Shown here piece by piece: positions 20,909-33,250 of a DNA stretch of 64,000 nucleotides. Within the stretch, counting starts at the first letter, position 1, and each line of letters begins with the position of its first letter. A program made the translations under genes and the position numbers. The notes beneath the pieces are model-generated. The model searched no databases and was not told where the DNA came from. It was given only the letters and a program-made list of their open reading frames with translations. Source of the stretch: Exophiala sp. HKRS030 (Eukaryota > Ascomycota > Eurotiomycetes > Chaetothyriales > Herpotrichiellaceae); NCBI GenBank assembly GCA_023897205.1, contig JAHWDD010000001.1:2170001-2234000 (forward strand). The letters are read 5' to 3'.

Positions 20909-23626
20909 ATGACTTCCACTCAAGAGCAGAGGCCTGTCCTCAAGTGGCAGTACAAGACCCCTCGTCGTCAGAATCAAAGTTGTGATCAATGTCGACGAGC
21001 AAAAAGAGCTTGTGACGCCCCCCATGGCCACCAAACTGGGTGTTCTAACTGTCTTCGGATGGGAAGAGCCTGTACTTTCCATGGAATCCAGAAGAAAGAA
21101 GCCCGCGTCACCAAAAATCAATCAAGTCATGCACCTCCACGGCCTACGACGAAGCCCGTTGTTGTCGCCCAAACCAGCAACCTCACCAAGGCGAGGACTG
21201 CAAGTTCCAGCACAACCTCCAGTCTTCCCTCTCGCCCATACCATCCTAGTGTTGATCCTAACAATTCTTCGCTTCCACTAGCTCAATATTTTGATCGCGT
21301 CGATCATGCTAGTCCTCCACAGCGACAGAATGCCGCCAGACCACCAAAGGAAAATCTCTACCAGCTCGAGAATTTTCCAAACCCTGCTGAGCATCCATCA
21401 TGGCATTGGAATAGAGACGCCTCTTTGTCGGAAGATGCTTGTGAGAATTTCAGTGGGGCTGGACTCTCCGATTCCGCTGGAGAGCTTGAGTCTTTGTATT
21501 TCCCATTCACCAACGAGGAATCCCAAGACCATTCTTCAACCGACCAAAGTGAAGCAGCCCTGGTCAAAAACACCTCCAACTGGATGATGCGCCAAAGCCA
21601 ACAATTCTACCCCCAATTTATACCTTCAGCCTACCATCTGGCTGAAAGGACCAACAAAAGCCTGATATCGGCGAGTTTGAACTCAATATACGCTGACACC
21701 CTAGAAAACGCTTTGCTGTGTTGGGTGACAGAGAAAAGCTGTCCATATAACAATGAAGGCATTGGCAGAATCTCGGGTGAGAATATATACAACTTGGCCA
21801 AAAATGGCCGCGCCATTGCCAAGTATGGCATGGTACGTCGTGTTCGAAGATTGGATCGTGCATCTTGTGTCCTCAGTGAAAAGCCCTTGACGCCAAGAGA
21901 AAGCCGACTTGCATCTCACGCTTTACATGCGGTCATCATGGCCTTCTCCGCTCAGTGGTCACACCTCCGTGGTGGCAACACAAACGACTTGTTTAGTAAT
22001 GGGAGCGGGAGAACGAATCGAAATGATCCGCCATTTGAGGAGCTCGGAAAGCTGATGGACGCCTCGCTCCTCGATTTTGCAGAAGAAAAACTTGCAAGTT
22101 TCGATAGGTCGCTGCAAGAGACACTGTGGAAAGAGGCGTATCGAGCCCTACAACGCGCCGTTGGAATTGACTCATTCCAAGTCGCCTTTGCCCAGGTCAT
22201 CTTCGCGTTTACGCAACGACCGCTTTCGCGTGACGAGTTCTTTCGTCTCCAAAATAACGACAGCGCAAGTACCGAGTTCTTCAGCTCCGATAGAGTCTCA
22301 GCGCCAACGTTTAATTCCCAACCTTGGAGCGACGAAGATTCGAACTGCCGGATGGGGGGCAGTGTTCCACCGACTGCCGCTCGACCAGAAATTGATGAAA
22401 CACGGGAACTTCTGGACATCGACCAAGACCCATTCCATCTACGAGAGTCACTTGCGCGCCTGTCAGCGAGAAGAATTAGGCTCACCATCGCAAATTCTGC
22501 CACTGAGAATGTTAGAGGGACTACATCGACGGTGTCTCCCTCGCCAATTGATACAGATGAGGGCGTAGCTGCCGACCGTATGACCTTCAATCAATTATTC
22601 TGGCTCGTAATGATGTGTGATACACTGTCCTGTGCAATTTACAATCGCTCACCCATTGTGTCGGACGAAGATTCTGTTATCTTGTCCAAGGAGACTCTTG
22701 CACAGTTCCAGGACAGCTCAGCTATTGATGATGAAGAAGACTATACCAACATGAATGGTGTTTTCCCCTTGCAGTCGTCTTCGACTACTGATGAAAATAC
22801 CGACAAGAGCCCCTGGGGAATCTACTTCCTTGGGAAGCGCTCCATTACTTATGCCGTCCCACCAATCACTTGGCCATGCCCCATCGAAACCGCAACCGAA
22901 CTTCTCAATGAAGCCGCCCCAGTCAAGACGCTTCTATACAGAAAGATCAAACAAGTACAGAACCTCCGATTTCGAAGGTCTGGCCCCGAAAAGGTTGAAC
23001 ATGCCATCATGGCAGCATTAAAAGTTTATGAATATTGGAACAAAAATTTTGGTCCCTTTTTCACTAGCTGCCTCAGGCAACATGATGAGCTTCCCATGCA
23101 GATCCAATCATGGTATTCGGTTCTAACAGGTCATTGGAATTTAGCTTGTTTCCTATTTTCAGATCTCGTCGAAGAACTTGACACGAACGGGGAAAGCGAC
23201 CCACGCCACTGCGCGATTAGAAGATCATGTGGCTTATTATTTCACATCCGGCGTCAGAGCGCTTTCGAGATGGCAGATATCGGAAGACTAGGAAGGGGGA
23301 GGAAAGGAAGTAGTTTCAATCAAGCCAACGATTTCCACCCTACCGTGAACGATGGGGCACTCTTAACAGAACCCTGGACGGATATAATGATCCGATGTTT
23401 CGCGAGGATTGCAGAACAGTTCTTGACTTGGCTGGGCGAAGTTGTTGGCTCCCCTGCACAAACATCAAGTAGGCGAGGTGGCTGGACTGTGGCAGATTAC
23501 GCCCCCCTGTACGTCAACCTAAATCATTGCATCGAGGCACTTTGGGATCAGGGTCGAAAATCAGACGTGGCATTTTTGCTGGCGATCTCTTTCAAGCGGA
23601 GAATGGCTCGATTTGAAAGGCCATGA
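20909..23626 (+). CDS. Zn(II)2Cys6 transcription factor
   Basis: A single exon of 905 residues. The zinc cluster lies at residues 25-55 with cysteines 25, 28, 35, 45, 48 and 55 (C-x2-C-x6-C-x9-C-x2-C-x6-C), preceded by a basic stretch (TPRRQNQS) and followed by KKEARVTKN. From about residue 225 to the end runs an alpha-helical region of fungal middle-homology/regulatory type, for example CAWVTEK-like LLCWVTEKSCPYNN and FNQLFWLVMMCDTLSCAIYN. Such proteins bind CGG half-sites in DNA and control metabolic or developmental genes. The target of this one is not apparent: no biosynthetic cluster surrounds it. An intron-free gene of this length and an unusually structured upstream region are worth noting. 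I do not recognise a named ortholog. Confidence 0.93.
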   Translation: MTSTQEQRPVLKWQYKTPRRQNQSCDQCRRAKRACDAPHGHQTGCSNCLRMGRACTFHGIQKKEARVTKNQSSHAPPRPTTKPVVVAQTSNLTKARTASSSTTSSLPSRPYHPSVDPNNSSLPLAQYFDRVDHASPPQRQNAARPPKENLYQLENFPNPAEHPSWHWNRDASLSEDACENFSGAGLSDSAGELESLYFPFTNEESQDHSSTDQSEAALVKNTSNWMMRQSQQFYPQFIPSAYHLAERTNKSLISASLNSIYADTLENALLCWVTEKSCPYNNEGIGRISGENIYNLAKNGRAIAKYGMVRRVRRLDRASCVLSEKPLTPRESRLASHALHAVIMAFSAQWSHLRGGNTNDLFSNGSGRTNRNDPPFEELGKLMDASLLDFAEEKLASFDRSLQETLWKEAYRALQRAVGIDSFQVAFAQVIFAFTQRPLSRDEFFRLQNNDSASTEFFSSDRVSAPTFNSQPWSDEDSNCRMGGSVPPTAARPEIDETRELLDIDQDPFHLRESLARLSARRIRLTIANSATENVRGTTSTVSPSPIDTDEGVAADRMTFNQLFWLVMMCDTLSCAIYNRSPIVSDEDSVILSKETLAQFQDSSAIDDEEDYTNMNGVFPLQSSSTTDENTDKSPWGIYFLGKRSITYAVPPITWPCPIETATELLNEAAPVKTLLYRKIKQVQNLRFRRSGPEKVEHAIMAALKVYEYWNKNFGPFFTSCLRQHDELPMQIQSWYSVLTGHWNLACFLFSDLVEELDTNGESDPRHCAIRRSCGLLFHIRRQSAFEMADIGRLGRGRKGSSFNQANDFHPTVNDGALLTEPWTDIMIRCFARIAEQFLTWLGEVVGSPAQTSSRRGGWTVADYAPLYVNLNHCIEALWDQGRKSDVAFLLAISFKRRMARFERP

Positions 23627-26361
23627 TACAGTAGCGAAGCAAATGCAAATCATAAGGATGAATAGTACACTATTCTCGACATGATATTATTTAAAAAGAG
23701 GTCATGTTATCCCTGGCCTCTTCCATTGAGACCGGCTCATTCTCCCTCTGAAGTAATGTTGAGACTTTCAGCAGAAGTCAAATGTACACAGATACCGGGA
23801 TACTTTTGTGCAAAAAGGAGCCGGTCTCAATCAAATGGGACATGGATTCCCTCTAGGACAGATGCTGAATTTGTGCAATCGCTTTAACAAAGCCTCCACG
23901 TAAGCAGTGATTTCTGCGATATACTCTATCGTTCAAACGACGGTCGGCCTGGTTTTCTTCTTTATCGATGCTCCTTGCCGCAGCAGTCATGCGCTCGACT
24001 ACCAATACTCGTCCTCTATTGGCAGCAGTGAAGACAGTCTTAGTGAGGGTTTTGAATTGGCCATTCGCCATGGCATTAATGACATTCATCGAAGTACTTA
24101 GACATAGAAGGTGCCACTGCTATCTTCTGGGAAAGACTGAACTTGTTGCATACGATTGTTGGCAGTTGAAGCTGCTAAGTCAGTGAGTTGAGTGGCAGAG
24201 GCAGAGAGGTTTTCACAATTGAGGTGCAAGCGTCGAAAGATCGAGGTAATGTCGAGAGCTTTGAAAGCACACATACACATACGAGAACAGCATTGTTGAA
24301 CGATTCCTTCCCACGACATCTATCTTACGTTCAGTCATATACTTAGTATGGCTTGAGATTAAGTATCGACTTGCTTTGTTGTCGTCAGCTCATTCATGTA
24401 CATGCTGAAAAGTACTAAGTGTTTACTGTCGTGTGATTCTGAGAAATGAAGACGAGGAATCTTTTAGACTAATGCGGTTGTAGCCACCTTGACTCAAACC
24501 TTAGGATGGCGTGGTGAACTCATACAAGTAAGTACTGGGCAAAGTCCGAGAAAAGCACGACGTTGACGCACCAAAGTAAGTACTTAATACTAAAGGGATA
24601 CTTATTAAATAAGGTGCCATGTACTATACTCGTAGCCTACTCTATTTAAGATGAAGCAAGATTATATATACCTGTATATCTTAGATACTAGTATTCATTG
24701 TGAAACTGTTCCCGCGATACCGGTCTGTCCACTACGCAGGGCAATTCTGATTTGATAGATCTTATTATTCCCCATATGCAAAATACTTACCTATCTAACA
24801 CAATACCTGTATACTAGTATTAGAATCACAGGGAATCCTAGCAAATAAAACGGGGGGGGGCTAACAAGATGCAGAATTGCTTAATCAACGAAGCGTGAGA
24901 ACATTCAAGGTGGCATTCGGTGTAATGTGCGTGAGAAAGGATAACTGATAACTGCTAGTACTTAGTAAGTAGTAGGGTCTGTCTACTTTGGGACATCGAC
25001 GTGGCGCGTTTCGCATCTTGGATCTTTCTTAGTTCAATTCTGATAGCACCACCGGGACCAAACCATACACAGAGTAAATATTGTTCTCAGTTCAGATAAG
25101 TTACTACCTACTTACTTACTTTAGTCACTACTTTACTTAATACAGCCACTGCCGCAATACCAGTACATTTGTCTGCAAGGTTATCTCCTCTTGGATGAAG
25201 AATAATGAGATACTGAGTATAGTTGGCCTATTACTTACCAAGTACTTACTACTGCTACTTCCTACTGCTACGTAGTACTGCTGCCCGTAGGTTGCCATCA
25301 CGCCTAGATATACTCATAACAGAAAACATACTATTATTGTATATTTGCAATAAGCTCTACTTGTAGTCCCCGTAATATTCATATCATCTCTATAGATATT
25401 TCGAAAGATTGAGTTCTGAGGACAATTAATACTAAGTATAAGTGATTTAACGGTATACTGTAAGTAAATTTAGAGACCAAATATAATACTAGAATTTCAC
25501 ACCTAGGAGTAGTACTTAATAGCACTTATTACGATATAATGTGCAATATATTACTTAGTATTGGAGTGTATCTCTCAAAAACGGATGATCTACTTATTTC
25601 TAGTTCGTATAGTACTATCTAGGAGTTCTAAAGGCGATAAGTTATCTTACATTAGCACTTCCTGGTCTCCGAACGACTCGATCTAAAGAATCGATTGATT
25701 TATATTGGTCTTGAAATGTAATCATACCGCAGGAATGTAAAGGATCAAATCATAGAATACGACTAAAACTGGGACTACATACTGTCCACGTCGGCAGAGC
25801 GGTCCTTGCATTCACATCACGGAGCATCACGGAGCATTCTGATACCAAGTATCATATTTTCAGGACTAACAAAGTGCTATACGTTGTTAAGAAACCAACT
25901 ACCCTTTCAAATTGAAGTCAGTCAATCCTGGCTCAAACATCTACTCAGCGGTTCGTCCATTTCAAGGCTGGGTCCATAACCTGCGCCGTCGTGTCATTGA
26001 GCCCTCCATCATCAATCCACAGCAACACAACACTGTATTATTACTAGTCCTAGTCCAGCCAGTCCTTGGTGTGCCTTACTTGAGTCGTTATAAAGCATCA
26101 TATCTTCGATTTCATCCTCGTGTCCATTTTCGTCGCAAGTCCGGTTTAACAGACCCGTGCTTTTCGAAATGGGTTGCGTGGTCATGGGTCAAAGTTGAAA
26201 CATGCCGCAGAGTCGAATATCGTTCATTCCGAAAAAGGAGAACCGTCCCACATCGCCGTATTCGTCAAACCGCCCAACTCCATTGAAAATGAGAAAAGAG
26301 ATAGACTGCAGAAGAAGTGGGATATCTCGAGTGGTGATTGGTCTCATTCTTGGAGTCACTT
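23627..26361. other. Gene-free region with AT-rich island
   Basis: 2.7 kb without a supported gene. The centre, about 24350-25880, is markedly AT-rich, with no ORF longer than 60 codons and many TACTTA, ACTTAGTA and TAGTAC words. A G9 run lies near 24852-24860. A 114-codon plus-strand ORF at 26202-26546 overlaps the 3' end of the minus-strand gene and is not called. Confidence 0.6.
24350..25880. other. AT-rich island, possible decayed (RIP-like) sequence
   Basis: By eye the composition shifts to AT- and TA-dinucleotide-rich sequence with repeated short words and no coding potential, in contrast to both flanks. In Pezizomycotina such islands often are old transposons altered by repeat-induced point mutation. 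No transposase motif or terminal repeat is visible, so this is only a possibility. Confidence 0.45.
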
Positions 26362-27768
26362 TCAAGAGTGAAAGAGGTCCCAAGCGCGGGCACACAACGA
26401 CAAGAATTCATCCTTCTTGGCCCTTTGCGTTGCAGGACTATCTCGTGCTTCACCGAATGGCCCGCTGTGTCGGGTCGGATCTGGACCTGAGCCTAGTGGA
26501 GGGCTTGATCCTGCTTCATACTCATTCCTGCTTCTTCTCCGACTAGTGGGAACGTTCGTAGGCAAGTACTTGTTGGGTGTGAGGTTGTCGCTTCGACCTA
26601 CGTGAGGTGATGGCGGTGTTGGAGGCTGGTGGCCGCCATAATGGACGATTTTGGGGAGTAGTTCTTCCCTACCGCCAGTCATTTCATGGACGGCCTCTTC
26701 GGCAGATCTATACTCTCGAGGTCTATCAAAGAGTGGAGCTTGTGGTTGAGACATGGGATGTGCGGTCTGGGGTGGAAAGCCCGGCGAGGGTAGAGGTGGA
26801 CCATGAGTATGAGAGGGAGTAGAGTTTGCGTGCAAGAAGGGCGGTCGCGAAGGACCAGGGTTCAGCTCACTGGCTCCAAAGACATCTGCTATGGGAGGCA
26901 GCCTGTTGTTTGTCTGGATTGCAGGAACGTGATGAATATGGGAGTTTTGGGAGAGATTTGAGGTGGGGTTCTGAATCTGCCTGGTCTGTGGGTGAGCGTC
27001 CCTACCGGTGAAAGTTTGATTCAACGGAGCAGATTGGATGACTCGTTCATTTGCGAAGCGTTCGGCAGCAGGCGGAACGATCGAGAGACCCGGTGGAGGG
27101 CGTTTTTTAGAGCTCGCAGTGGGAGTTTTGGAGTTGGCACTGGGTGTATCGAGGTTCTTGCCTGAATCTGGCTGATCTCCGCGAGCCGATTTCAAAAGTC
27201 TTGCTTGAATGATTGATCGTTGTTGGTCTCTGACACTAATACTTCTCTCTAGTTGTTCTCGCATGGCCGGATCTTGGGTCTGGAATCCCGGTGACAGACA
27301 AGCAAGGCCTACGTCTTGAAGCATGAGTCCATCTCTTGCGGTCATGGGAGTGGCTGATGGACGAGAATTGAGATTCGTGGTCATTGAGTTGGTGTTGGTG
27401 TTGAGATCAAGTTTCTTGGGCCGATGGCGAGTGCTAGCCTGGAGTGAAGGCGAGGTTGGGGGTTCTTTTTTCACAATAATTTTGGGATTTCCTGTGCTTC
27501 GAACACTATTGGGCATTAGACGGTGGTTCAGACAGAAGAGTACTTATTGTGGGAATACTCACGACTTTGGTGATCGCTTGCCATCTGAGGGAGTTCTCTC
27601 GTTCATGTTGAAGGGGGTCGGGGCCTCGCCAGTCATTTGCAATTCTGCGGATCTTTCTTTTGAATGAATCGAAGTGGATGGAGCTAGAGGGGGGTAGCTC
27701 CTGGGGCTCGGGTTGTGGTCGAGAGGCGGCATTGCAGCAACCGGAGCAGAAGCTACGACGGTCGACAT
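26362..27768 (-). CDS. Proline/serine-rich protein of unknown function
   Basis: Two exons, 27563-27768 and 26362-27505, joined across a 57-nt intron (GTGAGT donor, TCTAATG-like branch, TAG acceptor) with matching phases, give 449 residues. The start MSTVVASAPVAAMPP was chosen because the open frame upstream reads like leader sequence. Most of the protein is Pro, Ser, Thr, Asn and Gln and is probably disordered. More ordered pieces are LMLQDVGLACLSPGFQTQDP with the following charged REQLERSISVRDQQRSIIQA helix, EYRSAEEAVHEMTGG, and the extreme C-terminus KKDEFLSLCARAWDLFHS. KKRPPPG and SRRRSRNEYE are basic patches that could be nuclear signals. I do not recognise the family and propose no function. 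Confidence 0.7.
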
Positions 27769-28485
27769 TGCAATATCGGGTGCTGGATAGACGTTGACTT
27801 GGAGGAAACTGCTCACAATGCTCAAAGTGAGCGGAGAAGGGTGGGAATGAGGTGATGTCCACTGATTGGCGTTGGCGTTGTCGCTGGGCGTCACCACGGT
27901 AGCAAGTATTGTCAAAGGACAAGTTGTCGCGCGCGGACAGAGAGTCGAGGTGGCGTTGACGAGCAAAATATCAGACCGCTAAACGAATGGCCTCGCGAAC
28001 GAAAGTTGCGAGAGGGAGAGGTGGTGGGAAGTTTGGCAGAGCTGTTGCGGCCAAAGTTTCCAGAGGAAGCGTTTCGATGGTGAAGAGACGGGAAGCGACG
28101 CTCTGTTCCTGGGTCGGCCCTAGATGCTCAAGGGCAGTAGGGAGGAAAGACAGAGTCTTGTTGTATCGAGCGCTGTATAGAGCCACGGCAACATGCAAGA
28201 GAATGAGCGGCTATGTGGATGGTGGATGGTGGAGGGTAGGTGGTAGGTGGGAGTTGAATGAAGTAAAATGATGTAGATTGGCTGGAAAGGGTTGGCAGAT
28301 GTGCAGGAAGAAAGTGTAGGAAGCGCAGGACAGGAGATGCAGGAAATCTGGATGGCGGGTGGACAGACGGAAAGTGAAGAGTCACAGAGTCACCGAGTCA
28401 AGCAAGAGGGAAGGGCAGGCACGGAAGGGGAACCCAAAAAGTGAAGTGGCTCCAGGTTAGAGTTGATGCTGAGGTTCATGTTCAT

Positions 28486-28527
28486 GCTCAGGCTCAGGCT
28501 CAGGCTTAGGCTTAGGCTCAGGTTCAG
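28486..28527. repeat. Hexamer tandem repeat (CTCAGG/CTTAGG)
   Basis: About seven units of GCTCAGG-type hexamers, two of them TTAGGC variants, in a row. It is not the fungal telomere unit TTAGGG. Probably a slippage-derived minisatellite. Confidence 0.75.
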
Positions 28528-29004
28528 ACTCTGCCATGGTCGGCCAGGGCTGTACGTCGCAGCCTCAAGCTAACAAGCGTATGGAGAAGGTGATCCCTCT
28601 GGGCGGGAAGTGGCTGCAGCCCAGTGAGCCCTTAGCCCAATGGACAGTGGACAGGGGTTAAAGCCGCGAATCCGTGGGTCGACCCTTGGAGATTTCAAGG
28701 ACCCCAGGCTTCAGGGTTTGAAGCTCAGGCTGAGGCACAAGGCAGAGAGAGGCGTGAGAGGGCTCCCGTGGCTCCTTAGGCTTTCGGTACGAGTTTCTCA
28801 GGCTGTGGGCACTACCTACGTATTGGGGGGGGGTTACGCAGTGAGCACTACGGAGTAGACCTTAGGTATTCCAGTGCCCCTTCCTTAAGCCCCACCAACT
28901 GGGCAGTCGCAGACTCGTAAGTCACGAGTGGCAGGTGGGCAGAGCCTATGGAAGTGCCTGAAGCCATACGGAACAGGGCCCCATGGCCCCGGGGTGCAGC
29001 AGTC

Positions 29005-29088
29005 TAGGAGTCCAGGAGTTCCAGGAGTTCTAGGAGTTCAGGAAGCACTGGCCACTGACCACTGACCACCCACTGCCCACTGGCCAGT
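29005..29088. repeat. Two adjacent imperfect tandem repeats
   Basis: 29005-29040 repeats AGGAGTTC-type units about four times; 29050-29088 repeats CCACTGAC/CCCACTG units about five times. They are neighbours but unrelated in unit sequence. Confidence 0.7.
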
Positions 29089-32000
29089 AGCTACTAGCCA
29101 CGCGATCAAGGCTCGCTTGTCTTGTGGTGTGGGTGACAAACTTTGGCGCTCGAGTCACAGCAGCCAGCATCCAGCACCACCCTCCAGCCTGGGCCCTCGA
29201 AACTGGAACTACGAGGACCAAGTCCTCCCCTCGCATGATCAATTTTAGTTAGACTGTCGCCTGTAACAGCCTAACTAGTTACCACACCCAGTGCTGAGGG
29301 GCCAGGGCTCGTGGGCTCTTGTGCCCTTGGCCATGTGTCAGGAGTCAGGACTCTCGTCTCAGAAACTCGGAGCTCGATGACCCCTCGACCCTGTTGGGAC
29401 TAGTTAGCTTGCTTCAGGCGCGTCTAGAGGCCGAAAAGTATGGCGCCTCGGGCCCATCGTGCCCTCTTCGTGCCCTCTTCGTGCCACTGCCACTGGGGCC
29501 TCCGTGGGCCTCACTCAGCCCAAGCTTTTCCTGTCTTTGCCTCTCGGGTTTGGAGTCTCGAATCTCGAGTCTTCAGGGGGTCGCCGCATCGCATCAGCCA
29601 GGCTTGTCATTATTCTTGATCCATCTCTGACTCTGAATCTCTGCACTGTCTGCCGTTATGAAACTCCCGTGTAACTTGGGTAATCTTGATTCTTCGTCCA
29701 AGGCATCTGGCTGGGTAATGGCTTTTCCAACCCGAAAGTATCAGCATCCAGTCACCCACATAAAAGCCAAAGATACTTTTGATATGTTTGATCTGATTTA
29801 CCCTTTCATGCTGCCAAACGACCCATGTTTCAAACCTCACTAGTCTCGTCAATAGCATGACAAGACCAAAAGGTCAGTGCCTCCGAAGGACATAGTACCA
29901 CGTACACACTCGACATATTCTTCAAAGACTCCAGGTGCCATCGGATGCGAGCACGGCGAATCTTCACTTTTGACACTATTGCCGCAACCAAGCCGAGGAC
30001 TCGACCTCTCAGGGACAGTCTTTAGGCGACTCGGCCTGATGGTCGACGGACTCGACAAATGAGAGGAGAGCCCAGACAAATCAGAAACAGTCGGCCGTCA
30101 CTTTGGCCTCCTGCGTTTCGCCTCCTGGCTCAGAGGCACCTGAGAGGGGCCTCTGACGCACCTTATCGGCTGCCCATTAGTGCCATTGGCTCATTACAAC
30201 GATTGATGGATCGGCCATGCTAATCCCCAGAGACTAGGGGTAGGCACCTTGCGGCAAAAGACGTTTCACATCATTCAAAGACTGCGTCAACGTCTAGGCT
30301 CTTGATCTCGCCGTAAACCAACTGCTAGTTAGCCAGGCAGCTTTGGATTCATTACCGTGATCATACAGACTGCTCCATCAAAATACCGTCATCGCACCCG
30401 TACAACAGGACAGTAGGTATTCACAAAAGGTGTCTCGTGCACAAATTGCAATCCGATTCTGAAAACCGTTATTGAGTCCAAGCTCTGGATTCTGCAGTCT
30501 AGAAAGATCTAGTCTTGTGGGCGCTGCACAGACACGAGAACAGACCACCGACCACGACCCAAAATGTCGGATACGCGCGGCATTGATGACCTAGTTCCCA
30601 AACCAGTGTTACACACTGCATGCATGATTAATTACTTTGGTAAGGCGTTGGTACACCTTCCTAGGCAGTCAATGGTAATTGACCAATGCACGTCGGGTAT
30701 ACTCGTGCGCAACTCACCAACGCGAGTCAAGTGCAGGTTGCAAGCGCCGTCCCAAACCGTTGTCGTATCCGAGACTTGTGGTCAGAAAAGCCGCATGATT
30801 CGATGCAAAAGGCCTCAATCGTTGCGAACCGAGTGTTACTCATGCCACGTCCTGCCGTGAGTCCGTGACCAAGTCCATCTTTGCCGATTTCTGTGTCTGC
30901 ATGGCTGCTCGCCACGGGCCACTAGCCTGTCAACATTTCTTGATATCACCCCATGGCCGTGCCAGTGAGCTGCTTGTTTTGCATGAATGGGCTTCCGCCG
31001 TAGCCTGCGAGTCTGCAACGCGTCGAACAAACATCAGGATTCACAACCTCCATCAATCCAAACTGAAACATTCAAAGATTGATCGTGGGGCAACCGTTAG
31101 GTCGATCTCAACCTGCGGGACATTGCGAGGACTCAGGAATCAGGACCATGATCCATAAGATCATAACAAAGCCCCGTAGAAGCGTGAGCTGGAACTGTTA
31201 TGATTCATCAACTACCACGAATGATCATCATTCGAGAGCATCAGGGTTTGAAACAGTATCGAGATTCAAGACTTGAGTTTCCACGACTGTAGGGATTGGA
31301 CCAATCCATGTCAGGCGTGTTTTGACGGGCTGAGGATGATCCCAATAGTTATGATAATAATAAAATAATTGCCCAGGTTGTGTGGCCGAAAGTGGCCGAA
31401 AGTGTCAAATCGACCAGGGGCAAAGCGTTCCTTCCTCCTTGCTCAAGTCTCACATCTCACTAGTTTCAGCAAGGCAGGAGCCAATGAGCCAATCATGACA
31501 AGCGCACCTTCAGCCGAGCCCACGAGGTAAGAACGACTGTGACCCTCAGGACTCACGAGTGCCTGCAGCTCACACGTCTGCAGCCAGAGGCCACCGTAGC
31601 CTTGGGCCGTGAACCCATCGATCCAATAATGCTGCTTAGACGAGCAAATAACAAGCCCAGGTGAAACGCCCGTTAGCTCGAACACAACACTAAAGGGTAA
31701 TTGCCAATTAGTGAAGGCTCATGCCAATAATACACAGGCACTCGCTACTAGTTAACTACTACGGAGGACTATTAGGCACCCATATAGGCAGGCTCTAACC
31801 GATCTACGCCCGTCGTCTCACCATTGCGCCCTTTCCATCCTCCAATTGCAAGGCCCAGACACTCAGACCGGATTGCGCACTTTCTGATTCACATCGCGTG
31901 GCATGTCGCATACGCATAGTTACAAAGTCCAGAAGTCGGTATTACTACTTCCTACTTGGTAACTCCAGACGGAGCACAGTACCTAATTACTTAGCTAGCC

Positions 32001-33250
32001 TCCACTGACCCATGCTAAGTTTTAAGCCTGATCGATAAGCTGATTGCAGTATCTCCTCCTACTCGCGACCTCGACTATAGGATCCAATCCAAGGCTGCAG
32101 CCTGTCCATGGTACTGGTGTCCCTGGGCCTTCCTCGTCAATACTTGCGACTTTTCAAGTTCATCACCCTGACGCCATCTTCCGCCTGAGATTCTCACTGA
32201 TCGGTGATCGATCGCCGGTCGCTCAGAGGAGCTGATGATGGCCTCTTAGACTCATAGGCAATTGGGCACGGCTTGAACCGCGGCTGTGCAGACCGACTTT
32301 TTCCTCAGTTCAACGATTGACCACTGTTAGATTCGTTTTTCGTGGGAGATCCTCCCTCTTCCATCAACCTAGTATGATTTCAACACGTTTATGCCAATTG
32401 CTATGACATTGATGTCGTCCTTTTGACGCTCTCCGGGGGACTCTGGCTAGACTCATACTCCCCTATCCTACGAATAAATGCAAACGGCACTTCACTCGCG
32501 TGATAGAGACAAGAGTTCCCAGGTCATCATTGTAGGACCCGAAACCTAGCGTAGACCATACACCAACATCCTCCGTGTTCAGCGTCCACATTGTCTCAGC
32601 TAGCCACACAGGCCTCCAGGATGTGCAACATGCAGGTGGCTTGATGTCACGACGTGCATGATGATCACGCATGGCGACATGCGCCTACACTTAATCTCGG
32701 ATTCGTTTGTCCCCAAGTCATGTCATCCACGTTTGCTGGCGATTTCGAGCTTCCCACATTTATATTCGGATATCACACATTCATGCTGTGACACACTGGC
32801 AGTGAAGTTCTCCATACTCATTCGTTCCCACGATCAAGCATTATCCCCCTTTCCACGCGTTATACTGGTGTATAGCCTCGAAACCAGAGATGAATTATAA
32901 CTCATCCAAAAGTAGCAATAATATCAGCTATCACCAAACCTGTCTCTCTAGCTTCACACCCAAGGCTCATGGGCAAGGCTGACATACAGCCTCGCGAGCC
33001 TCTCACAAGGCTACACTAGTTCAAATACGGTTAGAGACAAAAACCATGAGCGACACGTAATTGGCTCTTTTCGGAGATCCTCAAAATTTTTGGCATCTGG
33101 GTCCATTATCCAGAAGTGATACTAACTATTACATACTGTTGAACCGAGATATTCCACGACGAGGAAAACATTACTCACGCAAGCAGAAGACGTCCGTATA
33201 CACATTCTCGAAGTCCGAAATCCACTGTGAGGAAACACACCGAAACAAAA

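Larger units (their letters stand above)
27769..33250. other. Gene-poor stretch, 5.5 kb
   Basis: No supported gene in about 5.5 kb. A 75-codon minus-strand ORF at 27971-28198 lies in the probable leader of the preceding gene. Further right there are short imperfect tandem duplications (28486-28527, 29005-29040, 29050-29088), a G9 run near 28825, TACGGAGTA at 28849-28857, and otherwise unremarkable mixed sequence up to RPC19. Confidence 0.55.

Noticed and set aside
24350..25880. AT-rich island as a centromere next to the CENP-A gene region
   Set aside because: Only about 1.5 kb long, 11 kb from the CENP-A gene, and location of that gene says nothing about centromere position.
26202..26546. 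114-codon plus-strand ORF beginning MPQSRISFIP
   Set aside because: Overlaps the 3' end of a better supported antisense gene and resembles nothing known.
27971..28198. 75-codon minus-strand ORF upstream of the disordered-protein gene
   Set aside because: Could be an upstream ORF, but no splice or homology evidence separates it from chance.
28486..28527. TTAGGC-like units as telomeric repeat
   Set aside because: Fungal telomeres use TTAGGG; the units are mixed with CTCAGG and lie inside gene-bearing sequence.
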